This document shows positions 32,675-40,147 of a stretch of 64,000 nt of DNA, piece after piece. The notes beneath the pieces were generated by a model. The model was not told the DNA's origin. It worked only from the letters and a program-made list of their open reading frames with translations, and searched no databases. Every line of letters starts with the position of its first letter. Positions within the stretch are counted from its first letter, which is position 1. The DNA is from a virus: positions 124,001-188,000 of IMG/VR virus record IMGVR_UViG_3300043418_000072; one strand, written 5' to 3'. The translations under genes and the position numbers were made by a program.

Positions 32675-32940
32675 GTGAATTTCATTACTAAAAATGTATA
32701 GGCTTTTGTAGCTTCTTCTAAGTTACGGTATTTCCAGTGTGTGCCAGCTTGCCCGCTGCGGCAGCGAGTTGGGTCAATCACATCGCGAACTTGCTCGGGG
32801 AAACTTTTCTCCCCTGCAGGTCGTTCTCGGTCCATCCAGTAATCATATGTCATCTCGACACGATAATGCACCTTGTCGCTTTTGCGATGGCGCCATTTGA
32901 TTAATCGGAAATTCTCGCCGCGGTGGATAATATTGTCCAT
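32671..32940 (-). CDS. hypothetical protein, possible remote LRW relative
   Basis: 89 aa from ATG 32940 (MDNIIHRGENFRLIKWRHRK); the end EEATKAYTFLVMKFT recalls the family's A-x-x-F-x-x-K pattern without the W. Confidence 0.58.
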   Translation of the reverse strand: MDNIIHRGENFRLIKWRHRKSDKVHYRVEMTYDYWMDRERPAGEKSFPEQVRDVIDPTRCRSGQAGTHWKYRNLEEATKAYTFLVMKFT

Positions 32941-32941
32941 A

Positions 32942-33418
32942 TCATTCAGTTCCCAAAATATTCCACATACCCAATTGCTCTTTGAGATGTCTATTCTCTG
33001 CTTGTACCTTGTCAATTACTTCGTGAGCTTTTTCAGCTTCTCTAACTGCGTAAAGGTGATTGGATTTTGCAGAGTCAATTGCCCGCTGCGCATCTACTAG
33101 AAGTTCTGTAACGGTGCGTCGACTTAACTTATCAAGTTCTTCACGAGCATCCGCTAAATCCATTTCGGCTACCGCACGGTCATCTTCTGCGTAGGCAACC
33201 ATCTTTTGCAAGTGGGTGATGTAATCTCCGGGGTAGTAGTCTTGGTGATCGTCTGTAAAGACCCATGTGTTAGGATCCATGCCTGCTTCGACTAAATCAC
33301 CAACAAGCCCACCGTTAGGTGCAGACAGCATGTTGATTAATCGTTTGACCAATGGATCAGTGCTAGTCAAATCCAAGTAGCGTAGCAGCTCTACGTCAGA
33401 TAGATGATTTAGATTCAT
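32942..33418 (-). CDS. coiled-coil hypothetical protein
   Basis: 158 aa, MNLNHLSDVELLRYLDLTST; long C-terminal helix (AREELDKLSRRTVTELLVDA) with heptad spacing. Not an LRW protein; it interrupts the array. Confidence 0.66.
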   Translation of the reverse strand: MNLNHLSDVELLRYLDLTSTDPLVKRLINMLSAPNGGLVGDLVEAGMDPNTWVFTDDHQDYYPGDYITHLQKMVAYAEDDRAVAEMDLADAREELDKLSRRTVTELLVDAQRAIDSAKSNHLYAVREAEKAHEVIDKVQAENRHLKEQLGMWNILGTE

Positions 33419-33725
33419 GTTTTAAAATCTCGAATAGTGTTGCATATTCAACCCAGGGTTCCATGTGAAAGCCTTTGCCCCACACTGCCCAGAATCGTTG
33501 TTTGTAAACAGTGCGTAACCAAATGCGATTACCACCTATTGTTTTAACTGGCCAAAGTGCAAACGTCTTGCGCCATGGGTAGCAGTCAGGCCCGTTGTAA
33601 ATTCGTTCAGTTATGTCCAACTCCACAGTCTCCGATCCTATTAGCAATGGCGCAATGCCTGTTGGGTTCTTGTCCCACTTAAGGCGATGTTCTCCGATTC
33701 GGCCATTTTTAAGACGAACTTTCAT
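33396..33725 (-). CDS. hypothetical protein in array I
   Basis: 109 aa, MKVRLKNGRIGEHRLKWDKN; IWLRTVYKQRFWAVWGKGFH and EYATLFEILKHESK, faintly like the family end. Overlaps the next gene by 23 bp. Confidence 0.6.
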   Translation of the reverse strand: MKVRLKNGRIGEHRLKWDKNPTGIAPLLIGSETVELDITERIYNGPDCYPWRKTFALWPVKTIGGNRIWLRTVYKQRFWAVWGKGFHMEPWVEYATLFEILKHESKSSI

Positions 33726-34006
33726 TAATACGAATGTGTTACCGACTCAGTATAGATTTGTTGTAGTAGATGGATTCTACCTGCGTACCGTAATTGTAAC
33801 ATACATTCACCTTTATCGTCAAATGTGGTTAGTTTTATAACCCCGGGCGAGCTGCGGTAGTGATAGACCTGCCCGCTGGTTTCAATACGCTGATGCTCAC
33901 CTTGCTGGGCGTCTAGTTGTATGCCATTGTTTTTGCAGTAGTCTACATCAGACTGGTCGGGGATAACATTGTGATCCAACACCCAAATTCTTACTATAGT
34001 TAACAT
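33725..34006 (-). CDS. LRW-related protein
   Basis: 93 aa, MLTIVRIWVLDHNVIPDQSD; C-terminal half contains DDKGECMLQLRYAGRIHLLQ, like the family F-x-L-R-W motif but followed by 16 more residues. Confidence 0.6.
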   Translation of the reverse strand: MLTIVRIWVLDHNVIPDQSDVDYCKNNGIQLDAQQGEHQRIETSGQVYHYRSSPGVIKLTTFDDKGECMLQLRYAGRIHLLQQIYTESVTHSY

Positions 34007-34263
34007 ACACTATCCGCAAAACTCAGAGCAAACATAATAGCAGCTTGTTCCCATTCAAATTGAAATGTAGTGTATTCACTATCCCAAGTTTTTGTGCCTC
34101 CACGCCAATCAATGTAGTAGCGTTTGAAATAGCCCTTATCGCCTGTTGGATAGTCGTCGCACCACTTCATCATAGCATTGACTTCAGGCGAGTTCTTTTT
34201 AATACGCACCTTATATCTAAAGTCGGGGTACTGATTCCCGCCACCGCCGTAAAATAATTCCAT
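34000..34263 (-). CDS. LRW-tail family protein, altered tail
   Basis: 87 aa, MELFYGGGGNQYPDFRYKVR; NAMMKWCDDYPTGDKGYFKR core, and FQFEWEQAAIMFALSFADSV near the end, where L-R-W has become L-S-F. TAATG overlap. Confidence 0.7.
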   Translation of the reverse strand: MELFYGGGGNQYPDFRYKVRIKKNSPEVNAMMKWCDDYPTGDKGYFKRYYIDWRGGTKTWDSEYTTFQFEWEQAAIMFALSFADSVC

Positions 34264-34481
34264 TAGCTCCACCTCAACACAAACATTGTAGCATCTTCTT
34301 CCCTGCGAAATTTAATCCATCCACCATGGCTATCCCAAGTGCCATTACCTAATGCTAGTCCCGGGTGACCGAATGTGGTCCAGCACCATCCGTATATTTC
34401 GCTCATCTCTGGACCTTGTGGACTGTAGTACATTTCCCACTCGTAGTATCGGTCCGGGCGATGTTTGAATTTAATATTCAT
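34263..34481 (-). CDS. LRW-tail family protein
   Basis: 72 aa, MNIKFKHRPDRYYEWEMYYS; YGWCWTTFGHPGLALGNGTW core, end IKFRREEDATMFVLRWS. A typical member. Confidence 0.75.
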   Translation of the reverse strand: MNIKFKHRPDRYYEWEMYYSPQGPEMSEIYGWCWTTFGHPGLALGNGTWDSHGGWIKFRREEDATMFVLRWS

Positions 34482-34897
34482 TACACACTCCAGTATAGAC
34501 TAAACATTACAGCATCTTGCTCATTGTTAAATGCAAAAAATAGAATGTTGTGGCTTAGACCCATGCACCCTTGCGTCCATTCGCCATCCCAACTCTTGTC
34601 AACTGGGAGGATATCTTCTCTCCATTTACCGGTGGCATTTGCTGCGCACCACGTGGTCATGTTATCAACTACGGTGATCCATCCTTGGCCATGCCGCCGT
34701 TCCAGTGGCACTGTGTCGTCAAACGGGACGAGGTAAGGGTAGCCACGATACACGTCCTTACGAATACTACCACCACGTGCGCAAAAATCAGGATCATTTA
34801 TGAGATCAAACTGGCGCTGAGTCCATCCCTTCTTCTTAAGGTAACGGGCATGTCGCCATGCTTGAAACCTACCTACCGTAGCGTGTAGTAACTTCAT
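34481..34897 (-). CDS. LRW-tail family protein, long form
   Basis: 138 aa. Helical basic N-terminus (GRFQAWRHARYLKKKGWTQR), then MTTWCAANATGKWREDILPV and end FAFNNEQDAVMFSLYWSV. Overlaps the upstream gene by 29 bp. Confidence 0.7.
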   Translation of the reverse strand: MKLLHATVGRFQAWRHARYLKKKGWTQRQFDLINDPDFCARGGSIRKDVYRGYPYLVPFDDTVPLERRHGQGWITVVDNMTTWCAANATGKWREDILPVDKSWDGEWTQGCMGLSHNILFFAFNNEQDAVMFSLYWSV

Positions 34898-35084
34898 CTA
34901 GTGTTTTCTTTGCTATTTTTCCTGACGGATGATCTGGGTGCATACGTGCGATATCATCTAGTGCAGTCCACATCAACTCGTGTTCGTGTTGTTGCTGGTA
35001 TACCTTATCCCGCAAGCGACTGGCATCCATAATGCTTAGGACACCAGCAATTAACTTGGGAAGGATACGAGCAAGGAATTCCAA
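34869..35084 (-). CDS. helical hypothetical protein
   Basis: 71 aa from a TTG at 35084 directly after the upstream stop (ATG 35030 is possible). RLRDKVYQQQHEHELMWTAL is a charged helix. Ends in TAG. Not an LRW protein. Confidence 0.52.
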   Translation of the reverse strand: MEFLARILPKLIAGVLSIMDASRLRDKVYQQQHEHELMWTALDDIARMHPDHPSGKIAKKTLDEVTTRYGR

Positions 35085-35312
35085 TTATAAGTACTTCAAT
35101 CTAAACATTGTTTCTGCTGCGTCATTGAAGAAGTCTAAGTAGACAGTAGTGATGTAACCTGTTTGTTCTCGGTAAACCTGATGATGGCGGTCGGTGAATC
35201 CTAACTCACGCTTCATTACAGATCGCAAGAGCCAAACACTAGGCTTGTCTGCGTACTCAATTTTAATCTGAGCTCGGATCTTGCGCCACTCAGTATCGGT
35301 TAGTGTGATCAT
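35085..35312 (-). CDS. LRW-tail family protein
   Basis: 75 aa, MITLTDTEWRKIRAQIKIEY; ends LDFFNDAAETMFRLKYL, with Y in place of W. Confidence 0.68.
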   Translation of the reverse strand: MITLTDTEWRKIRAQIKIEYADKPSVWLLRSVMKRELGFTDRHHQVYREQTGYITTVYLDFFNDAAETMFRLKYL

Positions 35313-35547
35313 ACTTTAACTTGAAAAAGGTTGCATCCTCATCTTTAAGTTTAGCAGTTACTCTGTAACGAAGAGAGTATGAGTGGTAATCGTTGCACTT
35401 GCTCCATTGCGGGGTTTCAATTGCATTAGCCATAACCCATTTCCCTGCATCACTTTGCTGCCATTCCCATAGAGGCCATGCGGCATAAAGGTCCGGGTCA
35501 TCAACATCCCCCACTGAAAATTCATGAACAGCTAGAGTCACCGCCAT
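35290..35547 (-). CDS. LRW-tail family protein
   Basis: 85 aa, MAVTLAVHEFSVGDVDDPDL; ends KLKDEDATFFKLKYDHTNRY. Start ATG 35547, or GTG 35541 overlapping the upstream TGA. Confidence 0.68.
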   Translation of the reverse strand: MAVTLAVHEFSVGDVDDPDLYAAWPLWEWQQSDAGKWVMANAIETPQWSKCNDYHSYSLRYRVTAKLKDEDATFFKLKYDHTNRY

Positions 35548-35720
35548 TTTAATGCAAATAGTGTAGCATCAGAGGGACTAGAGAAATCAAACCTATACGT
35601 GGGATTGTTACCCAGCATACTGTTTAAGTCTATTGTCCATCCCTTAATACCAAATTGTTGTCTGCACCAGCCGCCCGCCTCAAGCGCCTTATCGGCACCA
35701 TTAATTGTGATAGAGTTCAT
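35538..35720 (-). CDS. LRW-tail family protein, first gene of array I
   Basis: 60 aa, MNSITINGADKALEAGGWCR; QQFGIKGW core, end DFSSPSDATLFALKWR. The ATG at 35720 is six bases from the -10 box, so the whole array I transcript probably begins without a leader. Confidence 0.72.
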   Translation of the reverse strand: MNSITINGADKALEAGGWCRQQFGIKGWTIDLNSMLGNNPTYRFDFSSPSDATLFALKWR

Positions 35721-35726
35721 AGTACT

Positions 35727-35755
35727 ATTATACACTAAATGCCTTTATGCGTCAA
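35727..35755 (-). promoter_or_regulatory. sigma70-type promoter of array I, near-zero leader
   Basis: Minus strand TTGACG, 17-base spacer, TATAAT, then AGTACT and ATG. The -35 overlaps the stop of 35752-36129. Confidence 0.85.
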
Positions 35756-36129
35756 AGTGATGTATTCTTGAGAGTATCCCAAGTTTTCATCTTTTCCTTG
35801 ATCTCTAATTCCAACTTGCGGTATTCGTCACCTAACCGTTTTAGTTCTGCCCATTCGGTTTCGAGTGAGACATCGGGTTTCAGCATGGCCAACCTTGATT
35901 CAAGGGCCTCTAGCGTATCCTTGAGACTCTTGCCGTTCATAACAATGTCTGCCTGTTCTCCGTTTAGCGTAATAGTCGCTTGCTGCGTAACTGTCATTGG
36001 ATTAGCGGCAGTGGTCCATGTGGTATTAGAGTATCCATTTGATCCACTAACTGAAAATGGATTAGCGACAGTAGTTGCGCCAGCAAATAAGTTGCCGGTA
36101 TGCTTGTGATTATTTAAAATGTATGCCAA
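35752..36129 (-). CDS. hypothetical coiled-coil phage protein
   Basis: 125 aa from a TTG at 36129 supported by GAGGT seven bases upstream. Beta-rich N-terminus (TVANPFSVSGSNGYSNTTWT) and a long C-terminal helix (YRKLELEIKEKMKTWDTLKN). Could be a small structural or scaffold protein; not established. Confidence 0.66.
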   Translation of the reverse strand: MAYILNNHKHTGNLFAGATTVANPFSVSGSNGYSNTTWTTAANPMTVTQQATITLNGEQADIVMNGKSLKDTLEALESRLAMLKPDVSLETEWAELKRLGDEYRKLELEIKEKMKTWDTLKNTSL

Positions 36130-36141
36130 AATTTACCTCGT

Positions 36142-36170
36142 AAAAAAGCCTATACCGCAGTATAGGCTTT
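36142..36170 (-). terminator. rho-independent terminator
   Basis: Hairpin AAGCCTATAC-cgca-GTATAGGCTT with a T6 run on the minus strand, after the phosphoesterase gene. It lies just ahead of the ribosome-binding site of 35752-36129, so it can also act as an attenuator. Confidence 0.82.
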
Positions 36171-36191
36171 GTGTTAACTAAAGTCAACAGG

Positions 36192-37034
36192 TTAGATATC
36201 AAATCCAAATGTTGGATCAAAGTCCTCTGCTTGCTGCTCATAGTTCTTGTAACCACGTGGGTTGCAAATAACACGAGTGTCACCAACCATGTAATCAAAC
36301 TGATGGTGTGTATGACCGTGTGTCCAAACTTTAATCTCAGGGTTGTCTAATATAAACTCACTGAGATCGCTGCTGTACGCACCATTCATAATGACATCGT
36401 CTGCGTAACGCGGATGAGTGCTCAACTTGCTCGGGCTGTGATGTGTACATACAACCACTGGCTTGTTACGGCCACTCATGCGGTTCTCACTCAGCTGCTG
36501 AGTAAAGTATTGTTTGGTCTTAATGTGCTCAGTTACAGTCTTTTCGGGCTGCAAGCGATGGTAAGCACCATTAGTCTCGTTCAGCATAGTTACCTGACGA
36601 TAGTCATTCATCATGCTCTTCATGTGGTACAAGGTAAGCTGATCATGGTTGTTCATGTCAGTCCACAGCGTTCCGCCTATAAACAACACACCGTCAATTT
36701 CGTACGTTTCTTTTTCAAGCAGATGCACGTTAGACGGCAACTGGCTCTTGATGTGATCATAGGTCTTATGGAACTGATAACCATAGTGCTCATGGTTGCC
36801 CATTACGTAAATGACTTCGCGGTACTTAGCGCACTCTTCCTCTAGGAAGCGACTGCACCGATCGGGGCGCTGGTCTTTACGCTCGTGCTCTAGCAATACC
36901 ATTGCTGGGTTGTAATCTTCTTTCTTGAAACGCTTGGCTTCGCAAACGTCGCCGCTGAGAATAAGTACATCGCCGCCGGGCAACGTCAAGTCTGCAAAAT
37001 CCAAGTGTAAATCACTCATTACGCTAACACGCAT
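36192..37034 (-). CDS. calcineurin-like metallophosphoesterase
   Basis: 280 aa. All metal motifs are present: SDLHLDFAD (D-x-H), LSGDVCE (GD), MGNHEHYGY (GNH-E/D), VVCTHHSPSK (H) and WTHGHTHHQF (GHTH). Substrate unclear; related phage and bacterial enzymes act on phosphodiesters or phosphoproteins. Own promoter (37058-37086) and terminator. Confidence 0.86.
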   Translation of the reverse strand: MRVSVMSDLHLDFADLTLPGGDVLILSGDVCEAKRFKKEDYNPAMVLLEHERKDQRPDRCSRFLEEECAKYREVIYVMGNHEHYGYQFHKTYDHIKSQLPSNVHLLEKETYEIDGVLFIGGTLWTDMNNHDQLTLYHMKSMMNDYRQVTMLNETNGAYHRLQPEKTVTEHIKTKQYFTQQLSENRMSGRNKPVVVCTHHSPSKLSTHPRYADDVIMNGAYSSDLSEFILDNPEIKVWTHGHTHHQFDYMVGDTRVICNPRGYKNYEQQAEDFDPTFGFDI

Positions 37035-37057
37035 GATAGTTCCTTTAGTAATGTGCT

Positions 37058-37086
37058 ATTGTAGCACTATTCCAATTTCTTGTCAA
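37058..37086 (-). promoter_or_regulatory. sigma70-type promoter
   Basis: Minus strand TTGACA, 17-base spacer, TACAAT, upstream of the phosphoesterase gene. Confidence 0.84.
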
Positions 37087-37089
37087 GAG

Positions 37090-37111
37090 AAAAGGCCCTT
37101 GCGAGCCTTTT
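37090..37111 (-). terminator. rho-independent terminator
   Basis: Hairpin AAAGGC...GCCTTT with T-run, after the winged-helix-like gene and directly before the next promoter's -35. Confidence 0.75.
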
Positions 37112-37126
37112 TGGAGCAGTCTAGAA

Positions 37127-37414
37127 TTAGACCAAACCTTGTGCCATTGCTTTGTAAGCGATAGCAACCATTTTGCGGCTAGCTTCGCCGTAACGGTATT
37201 CAGTGACCTGAACGCCATTGCCTGCTTTACGGCTCTTGCCGTAAATGGCATAACCACGTTGACGGATTGCACTGATGGTAGCAGTTGGGTTAGCAATGCT
37301 GAAACGCTTGGCAATTTGTGCCTCGCTCAAAACTTCCTTGTCTAAGACCAATGCTTTGAACAATTTGCCTTGCTTAGTAGTTAAATCGAAACGCTTTAAG
37401 TTGATAGTTGTCAT
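37127..37414 (-). CDS. helix-turn-helix protein
   Basis: 95 aa, MTTINLKRFDLTTKQGKLFK. LSEAQIAKRFSIANPTATIS followed by AIRQRGYAIYGK is a helix-turn-helix with a following wing, seen in many small phage DNA-binding proteins. Monocistronic between its own promoter and terminator, fitting a regulator. Confidence 0.72.
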   Translation of the reverse strand: MTTINLKRFDLTTKQGKLFKALVLDKEVLSEAQIAKRFSIANPTATISAIRQRGYAIYGKSRKAGNGVQVTEYRYGEASRKMVAIAYKAMAQGLV

Positions 37415-37460
37415 AATGTAATTTCCTTTAGTATTTGTTGTGTCTTGCACAACTGATTGT

Positions 37461-37490
37461 AGTATAGCAAAGTGCTATCTATAAGAACAA
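37461..37490 (-). promoter_or_regulatory. sigma70-type promoter
   Basis: Minus strand TTGTTC, 18-base spacer, TATACT; weaker than the rest. Contains a short palindrome (ATAGC...GCTAT) near the -10. Confidence 0.65.
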
Positions 37491-37504
37491 GAGTTATGGT
37501 AATC

Positions 37505-38068
37505 TTACTCGTTCTTGCTATCCAATGCAGCCCATCCTAGGCGGTGTAGGTCTTCTCGGATCTCGTCGGTAACACGACTTTCGGACACGTAGGCTTGTGA
37601 TTGCTTGTGATAGGCCAACTGCTCTTCTGTGTAATCTGCTAGTTCTTCGGGCGTTGCATCTCCGTTGCGAATACCGCTGCAATACCAATCAATGTAGTCG
37701 CCTTTTTCCTGCATATCGGCAACAATACCGCCGGCATAACGCCAAGAACAGCCCCAGGTCTTGCCTGTTAAGATAGGCCAAGTGTCTAGCTTCTGGAAGT
37801 CATTGTTGCACATGGCAGCATAGAGATTCTGTGCATACACATCATCGCTACGCACCTTTTCAAGGATCCAATCTGTTGTACGAAGATCGTACTCCATGTT
37901 GTCCTTTTGCCATTCGGGGTCTTGAGTTCTCAGGTCAGCTTTATGGTTCCACTCTTCGTAATGTTCAATCATTTGCAGGGCATCTTCGTCCGTTGGATCA
38001 ACCAACAGTTTGTCACGATAACTTTGAGCCTGAAAAGTATTACGCTCGGGACTTTTGCTAATAGTCAT
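37505..38068 (-). CDS. hypothetical phage protein, 187 aa
   Basis: Acidic; GKTWGCSWRYAGGIVADMQE and IDWYCSGIRNGDATPEELAD are the most conserved-looking parts. Seems to be a cytosolic mixed alpha/beta protein; no family named. Confidence 0.7.
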   Translation of the reverse strand: MTISKSPERNTFQAQSYRDKLLVDPTDEDALQMIEHYEEWNHKADLRTQDPEWQKDNMEYDLRTTDWILEKVRSDDVYAQNLYAAMCNNDFQKLDTWPILTGKTWGCSWRYAGGIVADMQEKGDYIDWYCSGIRNGDATPEELADYTEEQLAYHKQSQAYVSESRVTDEIREDLHRLGWAALDSKNE

Positions 38069-38274
38069 TGCTTAGTTAGAAAGATAGTGCCATCATCACG
38101 AACATCCCACACCAGAGTATCGCCGATTGCCCATCCTTGTGCAGCAAGTAGTTCATCAGGAATGGGCATAACCAGGTCGTCCCCGTCTTCTTGTAAAGTA
38201 ACCACCCAAGAGTTCTTGCCAGTCTGTTCCCATTCTGGAGTTAGATCGCTTGGGTCAATCTTGCTTGTGGTCAT
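38065..38274 (-). CDS. SpoVT/AbrB-like domain protein
   Basis: 69 aa. LVMPIPDELLAAQGWAIGD followed by TLVWDVRDDGTIFLTK matches the swapped-hairpin AbrB pattern (...IPKE.L...G...GD.V......G.I.L.). Such proteins bind DNA as dimers. ATGA coupling to the 187-aa gene's end. Confidence 0.72.
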   Translation of the reverse strand: MTTSKIDPSDLTPEWEQTGKNSWVVTLQEDGDDLVMPIPDELLAAQGWAIGDTLVWDVRDDGTIFLTKQ

Positions 38275-38275
38275 A

Positions 38276-38503
38276 TCAGTCTTTGCTTACTGGCAAGCAG
38301 GTGCGGGCAGGAACTACACTAGTGTAGGTATCACCGATCTTTTCGTATAGCTTGCCTTCGATGCAGTACCAAACAGGCCCAGGGCGACTGTCTGCGTACT
38401 CCTTTGCAGCAGAGCCAATGGCCCAACCAATTATGGAACCACATCCCATTGAGACCACAATAAATGCGATCACATATAAAAAGCCTGCTACTGCGTCTTT
38501 CAT
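38276..38503 (-). CDS. small membrane/exported protein
   Basis: 75 aa. Hydrophobic N-terminus (VAGFLYVIAFIVVSMGCGSI, IGWAIGSAAKEY), then a soluble part with two cysteines (WYCIEG, ARTCLP) that could be disulfide-linked in the periplasm. Confidence 0.66.
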   Translation of the reverse strand: MKDAVAGFLYVIAFIVVSMGCGSIIGWAIGSAAKEYADSRPGPVWYCIEGKLYEKIGDTYTSVVPARTCLPVSKD

Positions 38504-38802
38504 GCAATCACCCGAATATGAGTAACGTTTTCAGTTCTAAAACTGCGCCATTCGCTTTTGTCTAAACACCAGGCACTAAGAGTCTTGTGGTTTAGCAATC
38601 GTGTTTCGTGTAGCTTAGTTGCATCACGAGCAGGCAATGCCTCTGCCTTTAGGGTACAAGGCATTGTTCGCACACTTCCATCTACTTTAGTGAAAGTGAC
38701 TTCGCATTGGTGTTCCCACAAGAGCTTTTGAATCTCTTTGTAACGGGTACCCAGCGCAAACTCATCGTCACCTAATGGGCCGAAAGTGTATTCTAGACTC
38801 AC
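38500..38802 (-). CDS. SH3-barrel/WYL-like phage protein
   Basis: 100 aa from a GTG overlapping the upstream stop (GTGA). CEVTFTKVDGSVRTMPCTLK followed by SAWCLDKSEWRSFRTENVTH matches small phage proteins with V.F.K.DG..R.M..TL and V.D.....WRSF (DUF2693-like). Function unknown. Confidence 0.74.
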   Translation of the reverse strand: MSLEYTFGPLGDDEFALGTRYKEIQKLLWEHQCEVTFTKVDGSVRTMPCTLKAEALPARDATKLHETRLLNHKTLSAWCLDKSEWRSFRTENVTHIRVIA

Positions 38803-38966
38803 TTAGAGTCCTTACGTGCGCCCTTTTGGCGAGCGTCAGCTTCAGCAATCTTTGTGAAGCTGCGGAGAAATGCTCCACGAACTTGCTTGTCTACAATAGT
38901 AGACGATGCCATCTTAACCAAGCTGGAGAGTTTCACAGCTTTAGAATCGTAACCTCTGCATGTCAT
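38799..38966 (-). CDS. small basic hypothetical protein, 55 aa
   Basis: ATG 38966 with AAAGGA upstream, TGA 38799. Begins MTCRGYDSKAVKLSSLVKMA and ends ARQKGARKDSK. Basic and helical; possible nucleic-acid binding. First gene after the promoter at 38988. Confidence 0.66.
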   Translation of the reverse strand: MTCRGYDSKAVKLSSLVKMASSTIVDKQVRGAFLRSFTKIAEADARQKGARKDSK

Positions 38967-38987
38967 AATGTTTTCCTTTAAAAATGT

Positions 38988-39016
38988 ATTATATAGGGAT
39001 GTTGAATTGTTGTCTA
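38988..39016 (-). promoter_or_regulatory. sigma70-type promoter
   Basis: Minus strand TAGACA, 17-base spacer, TATAAT. Confidence 0.75.
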
Positions 39017-39370
39017 TTAAATGTTTGTGTCTCTTAACCGTTTCATAATCTCTTCACGCTCTAAAAGAAACGCTTTGAAAGCAATGGTTACCAATGTAAA
39101 CATGTAGTATGAAAGCACGGTCCAGAACCAAATCTTCACAGCAAGCACCGATGATGCAGTTTCGCCAGTGTAGACTAGCGAGCCTAATCCAACAGGTATG
39201 CACCCGGTTGCTAAAATCGCAGCGGTCATAAACGTGGTAAACCCTGGTTCTTTTATCAACGACTTGGCATATTCTATGTGGCGGCCTACGAAGTACATAC
39301 CAATTTTAGATAACGCCCAAAAGATAAACTCTTTCAGGATGCGGAGAGCATGTCCGATTTCTCGTATCAT
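39017..39370 (-). CDS. membrane protein, two helices
   Basis: 117 aa, ATG 39370 overlapping the upstream TGA. Amphipathic N-terminus (HALRILKEFIFWALSKIGMY) and two membrane helices (FTTFMTAAILATGCIPVGLG and WFWTVLSYYMFTLVTIAFKA), ending in a charged tail. Not recognised; a holin-like topology is possible but there is no lysin gene nearby. Confidence 0.66.
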   Translation of the reverse strand: MIREIGHALRILKEFIFWALSKIGMYFVGRHIEYAKSLIKEPGFTTFMTAAILATGCIPVGLGSLVYTGETASSVLAVKIWFWTVLSYYMFTLVTIAFKAFLLEREEIMKRLRDTNI

Positions 39371-39675
39371 TTCCACAGCTTTAGCATGTTAACAAATTCG
39401 GGCCACTCGTTTGGTTGGCGTGGTTTAAGCACAATGGCAACTTCTTGTCCATTTAGTCGACTCTCGGTTACTACCAAATGATCTTCTACAGTTTTCAGCA
39501 TAGCAAACTCCGCAGGAGTTACTGCACATGTTACTTTCTTGAAGCTATTACCGAGCCAGTCCAAGTAGTTGCCATCTTCGCAAAACTTCAAGTGACACAT
39601 AAGACCAGCATGTGCTGCGGAATTCATTGCCATGCCTGCAGGCAAGTCGTCTTTGATACAAATATACATTTTCAT
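39367..39675 (-). CDS. PTH2-like peptidyl-tRNA hydrolase
   Basis: 102 aa. MYICIKDDLPAGMAMNSAAH followed by AGLMCHLKF and EVAIVLKPRQPNEWP looks like the PTH2/PTRHD1 family (..V.R.DL.MG.GK.AAQC.HA). PTH2 removes peptide from drop-off peptidyl-tRNA. The family's lysine after G is here replaced (AGMAMN), so activity is uncertain. Confidence 0.6.
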   Translation of the reverse strand: MKMYICIKDDLPAGMAMNSAAHAGLMCHLKFCEDGNYLDWLGNSFKKVTCAVTPAEFAMLKTVEDHLVVTESRLNGQEVAIVLKPRQPNEWPEFVNMLKLWK

Positions 39676-39803
39676 TCTTTATCTCCTTTAACACAAGAAA
39701 TTTTGTCCGGGCTATACATCAACACAAAGTTACCAATATTAAATGATCCTAAAATTGATAGGCATAACACAAATCCGCCAATTGCTGCAAGGAAGGTTTT
39801 CAT
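39672..39803 (-). CDS. tiny membrane/secreted protein, 43 aa
   Basis: ATG 39803, TGA 39672. Begins MKTFLAAIGGFVLCLSILGS, a signal-like hydrophobic segment with Cys, then GNFVLMYSPDKISCVKGDKE. Its start overlaps the FGVEE gene's stop. Confidence 0.62.
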   Translation of the reverse strand: MKTFLAAIGGFVLCLSILGSFNIGNFVLMYSPDKISCVKGDKE

Positions 39804-40123
39804 TCTTCAACTCCAAACTTTTTACTCAATCGTTCAAATTCGGCTTTTTCAGCTTCTTCACGTTTGCGGTCATACTCAGCTTGTTCAGCTAGGCGCTTGT
39901 TAAATTCTTCATCGTTTTCTTCACGCACTATATACAACTCATAACGAGGTGATGGGTCGTTATCGTAATCGTAATAGAAGTTTCGATTATAGTCAAGCCG
40001 TGCATCCGGTCCATGTTCTCGGATCATTGCCTGCACACGCTCCAACACTGTTGCTAGTGTACCTTCAAACTCCCATGTGGAGACATCGTCCACCATGTCG
40101 TTAATTTTTCTACGTTGGGTCAT
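39800..40123 (-). CDS. hypothetical protein carrying an FGVEE tail
   Basis: 107 aa. MTQRRKINDMVDDVSTWEFE start, beta-like RYELYIVREENDEEFNKRLA, then a charged helix ending FERLSKKFGVEE. The body is unrelated to the MNERI family; only the tail is shared. Tail codons supply GGAG for the next gene. Confidence 0.68.
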   Translation of the reverse strand: MTQRRKINDMVDDVSTWEFEGTLATVLERVQAMIREHGPDARLDYNRNFYYDYDNDPSPRYELYIVREENDEEFNKRLAEQAEYDRKREEAEKAEFERLSKKFGVEE

Positions 40124-40147
40124 TCTTCAACTCCGAAGGCTTTATTG
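40120..40147 (-). promoter_or_regulatory. FGVEE tail sequence outside any gene frame, acting as ribosome-binding site
   Basis: Between the TAG of 40148-40444 and the ATG at 40123 the DNA reads TTCGGAGTTGAAGAATGA, identical to the FGVEE-encoding tail, but it is one base out of frame with the gene before it, so it is not translated as its tail. It still puts GGAG eight bases before ATG 40123. Confidence 0.7.

Noticed and set aside
26773-35720. CRISPR array or DNA satellite as an explanation of the repeated TCATGACCACCT motif
   Set aside because: Spacing is 200-400 bases, repeats are short and coding, and they coincide with gene junctions.
39017-39370. Holin
   Set aside because: Two membrane helices alone are not enough; no endolysin or spanin is near.
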